From Anaeromyxobacter paludicola (GTDB lineage: Bacteria; Myxococcota; Myxococcia; Myxococcales; Anaeromyxobacteraceae), in the NCBI RefSeq assembly GCF_023169965.1, contig NZ_AP025592.1, forward strand, positions 3,038,001 through 3,102,000: a DNA stretch of 64,000 bases, read 5' to 3'. The stretch's first letter is position 1. Each line of letters starts with the position of its first letter. Below the pieces are notes generated by a model. That model was not told where the DNA came from, did no database searches, and saw only the letters and a list, made by a program, of their open reading frames with translations. Positions 1 through 6,895 of this stretch are shown here, in pieces. The translations under genes and the position numbers were made by a program.

Positions 1-433
1 TGCCGCCCTGCCAGCGGTCGGCGCGGGAGCTGTCGAAGCCGCCGCGGCCGCCGAACATCGGGTGGCCGCCCACGAACTCCACGCCCGGCCGGACCTCGCG
101 CCGCGCCGCCGCCAGCACCCGCTCCTTGGCGCCGCCCACGTCGGTGAGCACCGCGCCGTCGGGGAGGAGGCGCGACACCGGGCCGAGCAGCCCCTCGATG
201 GCGGCGATGGGGGTGCAGAGCGCGACCAGATCGCACTCGGCGAGCGCCGGGCCGGCCTCGGCGAGCGCCAGGTCGGCGACGCCCTCGGCGAGGGCCCGGG
301 CGCGGACGGACCCGTCGGGCTCGACCGCGACCACCCGCGCGCCGGGCGCGGCGGCCTTGAGGCCGCGGGCGAGGCACCCGCCCATGAGCCCCAGCCCGAC
401 GACGCCGAGCGAGCGCGGGAAGGGCCCGGTCAC
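1..433 (-). CDS. tyrA: Prephenate dehydrogenase (N-terminal part, cut by window start)
   Basis: Only the first 144 codons are present; the gene runs off the left edge. The start is a GTG that overlaps the aroH stop as GTGA. The N-terminus carries an NAD(P)-binding Rossmann motif (GLGLMGG, residues about 12-18). It is followed by the family landmarks CTPI, TDVGGAKE and FVGGHPMFGG. These match the TyrA family, which oxidatively decarboxylates prephenate (or arogenate) in tyrosine synthesis. Coupling to a chorismate mutase, which makes its substrate, supports the call. Whether it prefers prephenate or arogenate cannot be told from this fragment. Confidence 0.9.
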   Translation of the reverse strand, partial: MTGPFPRSLGVVGLGLMGGCLARGLKAAAPGARVVAVEPDGSVRARALAEGVADLALAEAGPALAECDLVALCTPIAAIEGLLGPVSRLLPDGAVLTDVGGAKERVLAAARREVRPGVEFVGGHPMFGGRGGFDSSRADRWQGG

Positions 434-807
434 GCCGGGGCTCCGGCGGGGCCGGTGAAGAGGTCGGGCCGGAGCGCCCGCGCGCCGCCCAGGTACACGT
501 GGCGGACGCCGGCGCCGCTGCCGCCCTCGACGTGCAGCAGCACCCGCACCACGCGCGGCAGCGAGCCCGGTACCGGGATCTCCTGCGAGCAGATCATGGG
601 CACCCGGGACCAGCCGCCCGCCTCGCGGGCGGCCCGGGCGGGGAAGTCGGCGTCGAGGTCGTGGGTCACGGTGAAGATCGCCCAGACGATCTCGTCCTGG
701 GAGAGCCCGTTCTCCTCGTTGAGCGCGCGGCAGAGCTCGACCACGCCGTCGTAGATGGCCTCGACGGTGTTGGACGCGATCTGCGTGGCGCCGCGGATTC
801 CGCGCAT
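430..807 (-). CDS. aroH: Monofunctional chorismate mutase, AroH class
   Basis: The 125-residue product begins MRGIRGATQIASNTVEAI, the typical start of AroH-type trimeric chorismate mutases, and is close to their usual length. It would convert chorismate to prephenate, feeding TyrA encoded immediately downstream with a 4-nt overlap. The start is fixed by this N-terminus. There is no Shine-Dalgarno before the ATG, and a good promoter (-35 at 842-847, -10 at 819-824) ends only 11 nt upstream, so the mRNA is probably leaderless or nearly so. It is distinct from the helical AroQ class fused to many TyrA or PheA enzymes. Confidence 0.92.
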   Translation of the reverse strand: MRGIRGATQIASNTVEAIYDGVVELCRALNEENGLSQDEIVWAIFTVTHDLDADFPARAAREAGGWSRVPMICSQEIPVPGSLPRVVRVLLHVEGGSGAGVRHVYLGGARALRPDLFTGPAGAPA

Positions 808-818
808 GGGGGTCGGGC

Positions 819-847
819 AGTATACCGGCGCGCGCGAACCGGGTCCA
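819..847 (-). promoter_or_regulatory. Probable promoter of aroH-tyrA, leaderless type
   Basis: Read on the minus strand, the -35 element is TGGACC (847-842), then a 17-bp spacer, then a -10 element TATACT (824-819). The ATG of aroH is 11 nt beyond the -10, so transcription would start about 5 nt before the start codon. Confidence 0.6.
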
Positions 848-880
848 CGCGGGAGGGCGGCAGCACGAGTCAGGGAGGGG

Positions 881-926
881 CCCCGCCGGATAGCGTGCAA
901 GCGACGAGCGGAGCGAGGCGCGCAGC
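881..926. repeat. 46-bp direct repeat, copy 1
   Basis: This segment recurs exactly at 1021-1066, 140 bp away, within the non-coding region 808-1073 downstream of the HIT gene. Between the copies lie GC-rich inverted repeats, including arms 956-962 and 974-980 (CCCCGCC/GGCGGGG). No open frame in the region looks coding. Confidence 0.9.
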
Positions 927-1020
927 GCGCTCGGCTCCGGCGCAGCAGGGTGGGGCCCCGCCGGGCTTTGCCTGGCGGGGCGGGGCGCAGCCCCGTTTCA
1001 CCGGCCGGGGCAGCGCCCCT

Positions 1021-1066
1021 CCCCGCCGGATAGCGTGCAAGCGACGAGCGGAGCGAGGCGCGCAGC
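1021..1066. repeat. 46-bp direct repeat, copy 2
   Basis: Second exact copy of the element at 881-926. It lies 7 bp beyond the stop of the HIT gene, so it would be transcribed if that gene is not terminated. The 266-bp gap it sits in shows no other feature except the aroH promoter. Confidence 0.9.
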
Positions 1067-1073
1067 CCCCTTT

Positions 1074-1418
1074 CTAACCAGGAGGCCAACCGAACGCGCG
1101 CCCGCCGAGCAGGTGCAGGTGGAGGTGGAACACCGTCTGGCCGGCGTCGCGGTTGCAGTTCATCACCGCCCGCCAGCCGCGCTCGGCGAGGCCGCGCTCC
1201 TTCGCGATCTTCGCCGCCACCCGGTGGAGCTTTCCCACGACGGCCTCGTCCTCGGGCGCGAGGTCGTTGAGGGTCGCGACGTGCTTGCGCGGGACCACGA
1301 CCACGTGCGTGGGCGCCTGCGGGTTGATGTCCTCGAAGGCGACCGTGTCGGGGTCCTCGTGGACCAGCTTCGCCGGGAGCTGCTTCGCCGCGATCTTGCA
1401 GAAGAGACAGTCGGACAT
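1074..1418 (-). CDS. HIT family nucleotide-binding protein (HINT-like)
   Basis: The 114-residue protein carries an N-terminal CLFCKI segment and a C-terminal histidine triad HLHLHLL. Both are hallmarks of HINT-type nucleoside phosphoramidate hydrolases, which act on purine nucleotide conjugates in the cytoplasm; the middle contains the usual HVVVVPRKH segment. I chose the ATG at 1418 (MSDCLFC). An ATG at 1430 is in frame, but it forms part of a -10-like TATGCT (1431-1426) placed 7 nt before the chosen start, and there is no Shine-Dalgarno. The physiological substrate is unknown. Confidence 0.88.
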   Translation of the reverse strand: MSDCLFCKIAAKQLPAKLVHEDPDTVAFEDINPQAPTHVVVVPRKHVATLNDLAPEDEAVVGKLHRVAAKIAKERGLAERGWRAVMNCNRDAGQTVFHLHLHLLGGRAFGWPPG

Positions 1419-1491
1419 GCGGCGGAGCATAACGCGGCGCCGGCGCGCCGGCGGGGCGCATCGGCGGCGCCCCGGCGCGGGCGGGGCCGGC

Positions 1492-1941
1492 CTAGAACAG
1501 CTTGCCCGAGTCGAGCAGGATCGTGACCGGGCCGTCGTTCACGAGCTCCACCTGCATCTCGGCGCGGAAGACGCCCTGCGCGACCGGCAGCCCCTTCTCG
1601 CGCAGGAGGGCGCAGACCCGCTCGTAGAGCCCGTTCGCCGCCTCGGGCTGCGCGGCGTCGCTGAAGCCGGGGCGGTTCCCCTTGCGCGCGTCGCCGAGCA
1701 GGGTGAACTGCGAGACCACCAGCAGCCCGCCGCCCACGTCGGCCACCGAGCGGTTCATCTTGCCGGCCTCGTCCTCGAAGATCCGCAGCGCGGCGAGCTT
1801 GTCGGCGACGAAGCGCGCGTCCTCCTCGAGGTCGCCGGCGGCGACGCCGAGGAGCACCAGCAGCCCCCGCTCGATCCGGCCCACCACCTCGCCCGCCACC
1901 CGCACTTCCGCCCGGGTCACCCGCTGGACGACGACGCGCAT
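1492..1941 (-). CDS. dtd: D-aminoacyl-tRNA deacylase
   Basis: The 149-residue product matches DTD in length and motifs: an MRVVVQRV start, the SQFTL active-site segment near residue 77, and NDGPVT near residue 136, which holds the Gly-cisPro pair that excludes L-amino acids. The enzyme hydrolyses D-aminoacyl (and glycyl-Ala) tRNAs and so proofreads translation in the cytoplasm. It stands alone, 73 bp upstream of the HIT gene on the same strand, and may be cotranscribed with it. Confidence 0.93.
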   Translation of the reverse strand: MRVVVQRVTRAEVRVAGEVVGRIERGLLVLLGVAAGDLEEDARFVADKLAALRIFEDEAGKMNRSVADVGGGLLVVSQFTLLGDARKGNRPGFSDAAQPEAANGLYERVCALLREKGLPVAQGVFRAEMQVELVNDGPVTILLDSGKLF

Positions 1942-2012
1942 GCGGTCTGGATGGCACGTCCGGGGGCGCGCGGCAACCGCGGCGCGGGGGGCCGCAGGCC
2001 GCCCCTCCCCCG

Positions 2013-2090
2013 CCCTCCCCGCCCGAGCGGGGAGGGAGTGCTGCTCTTCCCCTCTCCCGCGGAGCGGGGGAGGGAAAGGGAGGGGGTGAG
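2013..2090. repeat. Dispersed hairpin repeat, copy A (modules Y then X)
   Basis: Module Y is a perfect 10-bp hairpin (CCCTCCCCGC / GCGGGGAGGG, 2013-2036, loop CCGA). Module X (about 2045-2090) carries a GC-rich imperfect palindrome centred on CCCGCGGAGCGGG. The same modules recur at 29025-29068 (X), 54612-54712 (Y and X) and 60200-60343 (X and Y), always between genes. Here it separates dtd from the divergent astA-like gene. Confidence 0.85.
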
Positions 2091-2136
2091 ACGCGCGGCG
2101 CCCCGCCCTACCCTTTCGGCGCTATGTTGACGGGGC

Positions 2137-3165
2137 ATGTACCTCCTCCGGGACGCCCAGAAGAGCGACTCGAAGCAGTTCCAGGCGCTCGCCTCGGTCC
2201 TCAACTCGGTGAACCTCCCGAACGAGGAGCGGTCCCTCGCCGAGATCCTCGACCACTCCTGCCGCAGCTTCCAGGGGCGCATCCGCGACCCGCTCGGCCG
2301 GATGTACGTCTTCGTCCTCGAGGCGCCCGGCGGCGAGCTCTGCGGCACCTCGATGCTCATCGCGCAGCACGGCACGCGCGAGTCGCCCTGCACCTTCTTC
2401 GACGTGTCCACGCGCGAGCGCTACAGCTCCACGCTCGACCGCCACTTCCGGCACCAGGTGCTCTCGATCGGCTACCACTACGACGGGCCGACCGAGATCG
2501 GCGGCCTCGTGGTCCACCCGGCGGCGCGCGCCAGCCCGGACCGCCCGGGCAAGCAGCTCAGCTTCGTCCGCTTCCTCTACCTCGCCATGTTCCGCGACCG
2601 CTTCCGCGACACCGTGCTCGCGGAGCTGATGCCGCCGCTCACGCCGGAGGGCAAGAGCCTGTTCTGGGAGAGCCTCGGCAAGCGCTTCACCGGCCTCGAG
2701 TACCAGGAGGCCGACAAGGCGAGCCGCGAGAACAAGGAGTTCATCCAGCAGCTCTTCCCGCCGGGCGACCTCTACGCCACCCTGCTCCCGCCGCGCGTCC
2801 AGCGGCAGCTCGGCGCGGTGGGGGCGGCGACGGAGCCGGTGCGGCGGATGCTCGAGGCGATCGGCTTCCGCTACGTGAACCGGATCGACCCGTTCGACGG
2901 CGGCCCGCACTACGAGGCCCGCACCGACGAGATCGGCCCGGTGCGCGCCTTCCGCCGCGGCCGGGTCGCGGCGGAGCCGCTCCGCCCCGCGCCGCTGGAG
3001 CGGCCGAAGCTCGTGGGGCTGGCGCGGCCGGAGGGGAAGTGGCGCTTCCGGGCGGTGCGCGCCCCGGCCCGCTTCGACGGCGACGAGGTGCTCCTCACGC
3101 CCGAGGCGCGCGAGCGGCTCGGGGTGACGACCGGCGACCGGGTGGGGGTCATCCCGCTCGAGTGA
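2137..3165 (+). CDS. Arginine N-succinyltransferase family acyltransferase (AstA-like)
   Basis: The 342-residue length and sequence fit the AstA/AruF family, a GNAT-fold relative that transfers succinyl from succinyl-CoA to arginine in the AST catabolic pathway. Recognisable stretches include MYLLRDAQKSD at the start, EIGGLVVHPAAR and LMPPLTPEGKSLFWESLGKRFTGLEYQEAD, typical of the family. No other AST gene (astB, astC, astD, astE) lies in the window, so the role may be pathway-independent. A -10-like TATGTT (2123-2128) lies 8 nt before the ATG with no clear Shine-Dalgarno. Confidence 0.8.
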   Translation: MYLLRDAQKSDSKQFQALASVLNSVNLPNEERSLAEILDHSCRSFQGRIRDPLGRMYVFVLEAPGGELCGTSMLIAQHGTRESPCTFFDVSTRERYSSTLDRHFRHQVLSIGYHYDGPTEIGGLVVHPAARASPDRPGKQLSFVRFLYLAMFRDRFRDTVLAELMPPLTPEGKSLFWESLGKRFTGLEYQEADKASRENKEFIQQLFPPGDLYATLLPPRVQRQLGAVGAATEPVRRMLEAIGFRYVNRIDPFDGGPHYEARTDEIGPVRAFRRGRVAAEPLRPAPLERPKLVGLARPEGKWRFRAVRAPARFDGDEVLLTPEARERLGVTTGDRVGVIPLE

Positions 3166-3196
3166 CGCGCCGCCGGCGCGGCACCGCACGGCCGGC

Positions 3197-3478
3197 TCAG
3201 CCGCCCCGCCGCCGCGGCCCCATGGCGAGCCGCACCTCGCGCGGCACCCGCAGCACCTCGTAGAGCACGTCGTGGCGCGAGATGCCCACCGCCTCGCGCT
3301 GCACCACCACGTACCAGAGCAGCTCCGCGGCGCGGGCGAGCCGCTCCTCGCGATCGGCTCCGGCCTCCTGGAGCTCGGCGAGCGCGAGCTCGAGCCGCTC
3401 CACCAGGCGGGAGAGCGTGCCGGCCCGCTCGCCGACCAGCTCGTGCTCGACCCGGGCCTGGCCCTCGGCGCTCGCCAT
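3197..3478 (-). CDS. Small conserved-type protein of unknown function
   Basis: This is a 93-residue, probably cytoplasmic, helical protein rich in Ala, Leu, Arg and Glu. Residues about 10-70 read as a likely coiled coil or helical bundle, with the phrase ELLWYVVVQREAVGI near residue 53-67. That pattern reminds me of the small DUF6665-type family, but I am not certain. A weak AGGAA lies 6 nt upstream of the ATG. It lies between two plus-strand genes and has no obvious operon partner. No function is proposed. Confidence 0.65.
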   Translation of the reverse strand: MASAEGQARVEHELVGERAGTLSRLVERLELALAELQEAGADREERLARAAELLWYVVVQREAVGISRHDVLYEVLRVPREVRLAMGPRRRGG

Positions 3479-3494
3479 GAGCGGTTCCTAGCGC

Positions 3495-3523
3495 TTGGAG
3501 GCCGGCGGCGCCGCGGTTACATT
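3495..3523 (+). promoter_or_regulatory. Probable promoter of the FKBP gene
   Basis: TTGGAG (3495-3500), 17-bp spacer, TACATT (3518-3523). The start codon follows at 3552 after a GGGAG ribosome-binding site. The promoter of the histidine kinase gene near 14393 has a similar GCCGCGGTTACA context. Confidence 0.5.
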
Positions 3524-3551
3524 CCGGCGCTCCACCGAACCGGGAGCGCGC

Positions 3552-3875
3552 ATGGCGAAGCCGAAGATCGAGGAGCTGGTGAAGGGGAAGGGCGCGGAGG
3601 CCGTCCGCGGCAAGAAGGTGCAGGTCCACTACACGGGCTGGCTCACCGACGGCACGAAGTTCGACTCGTCGGTGGGGAGCGATCCCTTCGAGTTCGAGCT
3701 CGGCGCCGGCGAGGTCATCGAGGGCTGGGACCGCGGCGTGGCCGGCATGAAGGTGGGCGGCAAGCGCAAGCTCACGCTCCCGCCCGAGCTCGCGTACGGC
3801 GCCGCCGGCGCCCCGCCCGCCATCCCGCCCGGCGCCACGCTGGTGTTCGAGGTGGAGCTGCTCGCGGTCTACTGA
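3552..3875 (+). CDS. FKBP-type peptidyl-prolyl cis-trans isomerase
   Basis: A single-domain 107-residue [20 protein letters not shown], then a [29 protein letters not shown] core and a final LVFEVELL strand. The usual ligand-pocket residues (Tyr, Phe-Asp, Val-Ile, Trp, Tyr) are present. There is no signal peptide, so it should work in the cytoplasm, catalysing proline isomerisation during folding. The ATG at 3552 is preferred over an upstream in-frame start because it has a GGGAG site and gives the usual FKBP N-terminus. Confidence 0.93.
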   Translation: MAKPKIEELVKGKGAEAVRGKKVQVHYTGWLTDGTKFDSSVGSDPFEFELGAGEVIEGWDRGVAGMKVGGKRKLTLPPELAYGAAGAPPAIPPGATLVFEVELLAVY

Positions 3876-3972
3876 CGCCCGGACGCGACGCGGGGAGGAG
3901 CAGCGCCCCTCCCCGCGTTCCGCTTCCGGCGGCGCCCTCCCGGCGGAGCGGCCACGCTCCGGCGGCGAGCGC

Positions 3973-4656
3973 CTAGCTCCTCAGGAACTCGCGCGCCACC
4001 TCGTCCCAGCGCTCCGGGTCGAGCTCGCGGGCCATCCCCGCGATGGGCGCGCCGCCGTCGGCCAGCGCCTGCCCGAGCTCGGGCTCGATGCGGGCGGAGA
4101 GCGCCTCGCCGGCCTGGGCGAGCAGCCGCCGCGCCGCGCCGCCGCCGAAGAGCTGCTTCGCGTTGGCGCCGAAGCGGGCCGGCCGCACGCGGTAGAGCCA
4201 CCCCTCGCCGTACGGATCGGCGAGCCGCGCCGGATCCTCGAGGACCGCCCGGTTCACCTCCACCACCTCGCCGTCCACCGGCGAGAGCAGGTCCACCGAC
4301 CGGCCGCCGTCGCCGAGGGCCACCGCCGCGTCCCCCTGCGCGACGCGCGTCCCGGGCGCCGGCAGCTCGACCCTGGCCGCGCCGACCAGCTTGTGGGCGA
4401 AGTCGTCGAGCCCCACGGTGACGGTCCCGTCGCCGGCGAGCCGGGCCCAGGCGTGGCCCGGGTGGAGCAGCAGCCCCTCCGGCAGCGTGAACCAGCTGGC
4501 GATGGCCGGCTTCCAGTCGAGGCGGCGGACCACCTCCGGCGCGCCGGCGCCGCCCTGCACGTAGCGCCAGAAGAGGACGAAGCCGGCGAGGTACGCGACC
4601 GCGGTGCCGTACTCGAGCAGCTTGGCTGGATAGACCGCCAGGAATTCGTGCGTCAT
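3973..4656 (-). CDS. Membrane-anchored H-protein-like protein lacking the lipoyl lysine
   Basis: The 227-residue product has one N-terminal membrane segment (about residues 15-32). It is followed by a domain resembling glycine cleavage H protein: LHPGHAWARL, VGLDDFAHKLVG, SPVDGEVVEVN and DPYGEGWLYRV. In H protein the lipoylated Lys lies eight residues before the Pro of the (S/A)P-x-x-GE turn. Here that position is Gly118 (GDGGRSVDLLSP, 115-126), so lipoylation looks impossible. A strong AAGGAGG site precedes the ATG. It lies 29 bp downstream of a 24-residue membrane peptide gene on the same strand and probably shares its sigma-54-like promoter. The function is unknown; a structural role in a membrane complex is my inference. 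Confidence 0.75.
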   Translation of the reverse strand: MTHEFLAVYPAKLLEYGTAVAYLAGFVLFWRYVQGGAGAPEVVRRLDWKPAIASWFTLPEGLLLHPGHAWARLAGDGTVTVGLDDFAHKLVGAARVELPAPGTRVAQGDAAVALGDGGRSVDLLSPVDGEVVEVNRAVLEDPARLADPYGEGWLYRVRPARFGANAKQLFGGGAARRLLAQAGEALSARIEPELGQALADGGAPIAGMARELDPERWDEVAREFLRS

Positions 4657-4685
4657 GGGGGGCCTCCTTCTCGAGCCTCCGTGGG

Positions 4686-4760
4686 CTAGTGGTGCGCGAC
4701 GAGGGTGGAGAGACCGATGACCGCGAATCCGCAGATTCCGAACGCGACGACGAGGATCAT
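4686..4760 (-). CDS. 24-residue single-span membrane peptide
   Basis: A tiny open frame with an AAGGAG ribosome-binding site placed well before its ATG. The product MILVVAFGICGFAVIGLSTL plus VAHH is almost wholly hydrophobic and would span the membrane once. It precedes the membrane-anchored H-protein-like gene by 29 bp in the same direction and follows a sigma-54-like promoter (4816-4831). This suggests that it is translated and may be a small subunit of the same membrane complex, as CydX or KdpF are for theirs. I know of no family to assign it to. Confidence 0.6.
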   Translation of the reverse strand: MILVVAFGICGFAVIGLSTLVAHH

Positions 4761-4815
4761 GACCCGCTCCTTCCTTGCTCCGGTGCGCTGCAGGGCTGCT
4801 GTCGAGCGCTGATTG

Positions 4816-4831
4816 AGCAAGGGCCGAGCCA
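4816..4831 (-). promoter_or_regulatory. Candidate sigma-54 (RpoN) promoter
   Basis: On the minus strand the sequence reads TGGCTCGGCCCTTGCT, matching TGGCAC-N5-TTGCT except for one base in the -24 box. The expected start of transcription is about 45 nt before the ATG of the 24-residue peptide. Further upstream lie a direct repeat CCGTTGA (4905-4911 and 4920-4926) and inverted arms AATTCC/GGAATT (4982-4987, 5011-5016), possible activator sites. Confidence 0.55.
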
Positions 4832-5056
4832 GCTCGCCAGCGCCTGGTCGCCGCGCGCCGTTTCGCATGAAAGACCGGCGGCTTTCGCGGATCGCGCTCC
4901 GGCGCCGTTGAATTGTTCACCGTTGAGCGGCTCACCGCGCGCAGAGGCCGTCTGGGACCGGCTCCTCGCGCATTGATGAGCAATTCCGCCGCGGGGCGTG
5001 GATCTGATCAGGAATTCACCGCACCGTCGGGAAACTCGACAGTCCGAGCCCTCGGC
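4832..5056. other. Non-coding upstream region with possible activator sites
   Basis: No gene is seen between the sigma-54-like promoter and the stop of the catalase-fold gene. The stretch is less GC-rich than its surroundings. It holds a 7-bp direct repeat CCGTTGA with 15-bp period (4905-4926) and an AATTCC-N23-GGAATT inverted repeat (4982-5016). These lie where enhancer-binding proteins for sigma-54 promoters usually bind, about 75-185 bp upstream of the -24 box. Confidence 0.4.
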
Positions 5057-5779
5057 TCACCGCGACGCGAGCGGGACCGCGCGCCGGCTCGCGCCGTACG
5101 CCGCCGGGCGAAGCGCGTGGACGAAGCCCACCGGACGGAGCCCGCGGCCTGCCCGGAAGGGGTGAAAACGGGCGGCTCGCGCCTCCCCCTCCAGCGGCGA
5201 CTCCAGCCGGATCCGGATCACCGGCTCCCACCGCCCCTGGAGCTTCAGCTGCAGCTCGAAGCGGGCCGCCCCGGCCTCGACCGCGCGCGCCAGCCGCGAC
5301 CAGCGGTCGGGGCCGTCGGGCGAGCCGCCCGGTCCGAGCAGCCGGAGCCACCCCTCGCCGACCGCGTCCATCCGGAAGGGGGAGACCGCGTAGTAGTCGT
5401 TCCCCAGGAAGTCGTGCTGGTCGGTGGTGAGCGGCGCGAGGAGCGTCGTCCACGGGTGGCGGATGGTGGCGAGGAGGAGGTCCTGATCCCGCGCCGAGGG
5501 GCTCCCGTCCTCCTCGACGAAGCGGAGCGCGCACCCGAGCACGTCGGGCAGCTCCCGCCCGCCGCGCCACCAGGCGTTGGAGAGCCGCGCCACCACCGGG
5601 CCGGCGAGCCGCTCCGCCAGCCGGCCGGCCCCGCCGCCCTCGGCCAGCCGCTCGGCGCGGGCCCGGTAGAGCGCCCCGCGCGGGTGGAAGAAGCGATCGC
5701 GCCGCAGGAGCCCGCCGACCCAGACCAGCGGCGCGAGCCCGAGCCCGGCCACCCTCCCCGCCACCTCCCGCGCCCGCAT
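5057..5779 (-). CDS. Catalase-fold-like protein of unknown function
   Basis: A 240-residue protein. The early phrase FFHPRGALYRA, then ARLSNAWW, LPDVLGCALRF and DQDLLLATIRHPW, and a late RFHPFRAGRGLRPVGFVHALRPAAYGASR, resemble the heme-dependent catalase-like fold in short uncharacterised proteins. The classical catalase proximal Tyr motif is not clearly present, so enzymatic catalase activity should not be assumed. I chose the ATG at 5779; an in-frame start at 5860 would overlap the upstream kinase gene by 67 bp. It lies just 14 bp downstream of the sensor kinase, suggesting cotranscription. Confidence 0.5.
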   Translation of the reverse strand: MRAREVAGRVAGLGLAPLVWVGGLLRRDRFFHPRGALYRARAERLAEGGGAGRLAERLAGPVVARLSNAWWRGGRELPDVLGCALRFVEEDGSPSARDQDLLLATIRHPWTTLLAPLTTDQHDFLGNDYYAVSPFRMDAVGEGWLRLLGPGGSPDGPDRWSRLARAVEAGAARFELQLKLQGRWEPVIRIRLESPLEGEARAARFHPFRAGRGLRPVGFVHALRPAAYGASRRAVPLASR

Positions 5780-5793
5780 CCTGCAAAGCTGCG

Positions 5794-6825
5794 TCAGGCG
5801 CGCGGGAGCGGCAGGCTGAAGGAGAACGTGCTCCCCTCCCCCGGCCGGCTCTCGACCCACATGCGGCCGCCGTGGGCGTCCACGATCCCCTTGGCGATGG
5901 CCAGCCCGAGCCCGGTGCCACGGTAGCGGGCCGACTTGGCCCGCCAGTAGCGGTCGAAGATGTGGGGCAGGTCCTCCTCGCGGATCCCCGGGCCGCTGTC
6001 GCGCACCTCGAAGATCACCACCTCGGCCTCGGCCCGCGCGCGCAGCGCGACGAAGCCGGCGCCGGTCGCCTGCACCGCGTTCATGGCCAGGTTCCCGAGC
6101 GCCTGCACGACCCGGTCGCGGTCGCAGGGGAGCTCCACCGGCTCGGGGCCGGCGTCCCAGGAGACCTCGAGCCCCTTCTTCTCGGCCGCCGCGCGCACCG
6201 CCTCGGCCGCCTCGCGCACCAGCGCCTCGGCGGGCCAGGGCGCCGGGCGGACCGAGAAGCGCCCCGACTCGATGCTCGACAGGTCGAGCAGGTCGTTGAT
6301 GAGCCGGTCGGCGCGCTGGGCGTTCCGCTCGATCATCGCGGCGTGCCGGCGCACCTTCTCGCCCGGCTCCCCGGGCGGCGCGGCCGCGGCGGCGTTGCGG
6401 GCGGCGAGGAGGATGGTGGCGATGGGGTTGCGCAGGTCGTGCGACACCACCGCCATCACCTCGTCGCGCTGGCGGCGGGCCCGCTGCTCCTCGCGGTAGA
6501 GGGCGTCGTGCTCGCTGGCGAGCCGCTCGGCCCGCAGCCGCGCCTCGCGCGCCGCGCCGCTCATCACCGCCACGCCGATCGCCACCGCGACGTAGATGGC
6601 GAGCGTGTGCAGCTCGTTGCGGTTGGCGATGCGGAGCGCGCCCGGCGCGCCGAGCAGGAGGTAGTCGGTGGTCCCGGCGGTGAGGGCGGTGGCGAGGAGC
6701 CCCGGGCCGCGACCGCCGAGCAGGCCCGAGCCGGCCACCGCCGCGAGGAGGAGGAAGTAGCGCGTGCCCTCGAACACGCCCGCGAAGAGGAGCGTGAGCG
6801 CCAGCGCCGCGAGCGAGAGCGCCAC
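5794..6825 (-). CDS. Membrane-bound sensor histidine kinase with DUF4118-like N-terminus
   Basis: The 343-residue product has about three or four N-terminal membrane segments resembling the KdpD-type DUF4118 region (RGPGLLATALTAGTTDYLLL). A dimerisation/H-box VVSHDLRNP, N-box GNLAMNAVQA, G1 DSGPGI, F-box DRYWR and G2 GTGLGLAI complete a full kinase core. There is no receiver domain and no adjacent regulator. The GTG at 6825 is the first ordinary start. The frame is open further up to the argB stop and reads RPAAYGTAV, which looks homologous, so translation may begin earlier at a rare codon such as CTG 6894. It follows argB closely. Confidence 0.85.
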   Translation of the reverse strand: MALSLAALALTLLFAGVFEGTRYFLLLAAVAGSGLLGGRGPGLLATALTAGTTDYLLLGAPGALRIANRNELHTLAIYVAVAIGVAVMSGAAREARLRAERLASEHDALYREEQRARRQRDEVMAVVSHDLRNPIATILLAARNAAAAAPPGEPGEKVRRHAAMIERNAQRADRLINDLLDLSSIESGRFSVRPAPWPAEALVREAAEAVRAAAEKKGLEVSWDAGPEPVELPCDRDRVVQALGNLAMNAVQATGAGFVALRARAEAEVVIFEVRDSGPGIREEDLPHIFDRYWRAKSARYRGTGLGLAIAKGIVDAHGGRMWVESRPGEGSTFSFSLPLPRA

Positions 6826-6895
6826 CGCCGTTCCGTAGGCGGCGGGGCGGTTCTCGATCGGGCCGACCGGGACCGGCGAGAGTTGCGGGCTCAGC

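Noticed and set aside
881-1066. Possible CRISPR array
   Set aside because: Only two copies with 94 bp between them, no further repeats and no cas genes.
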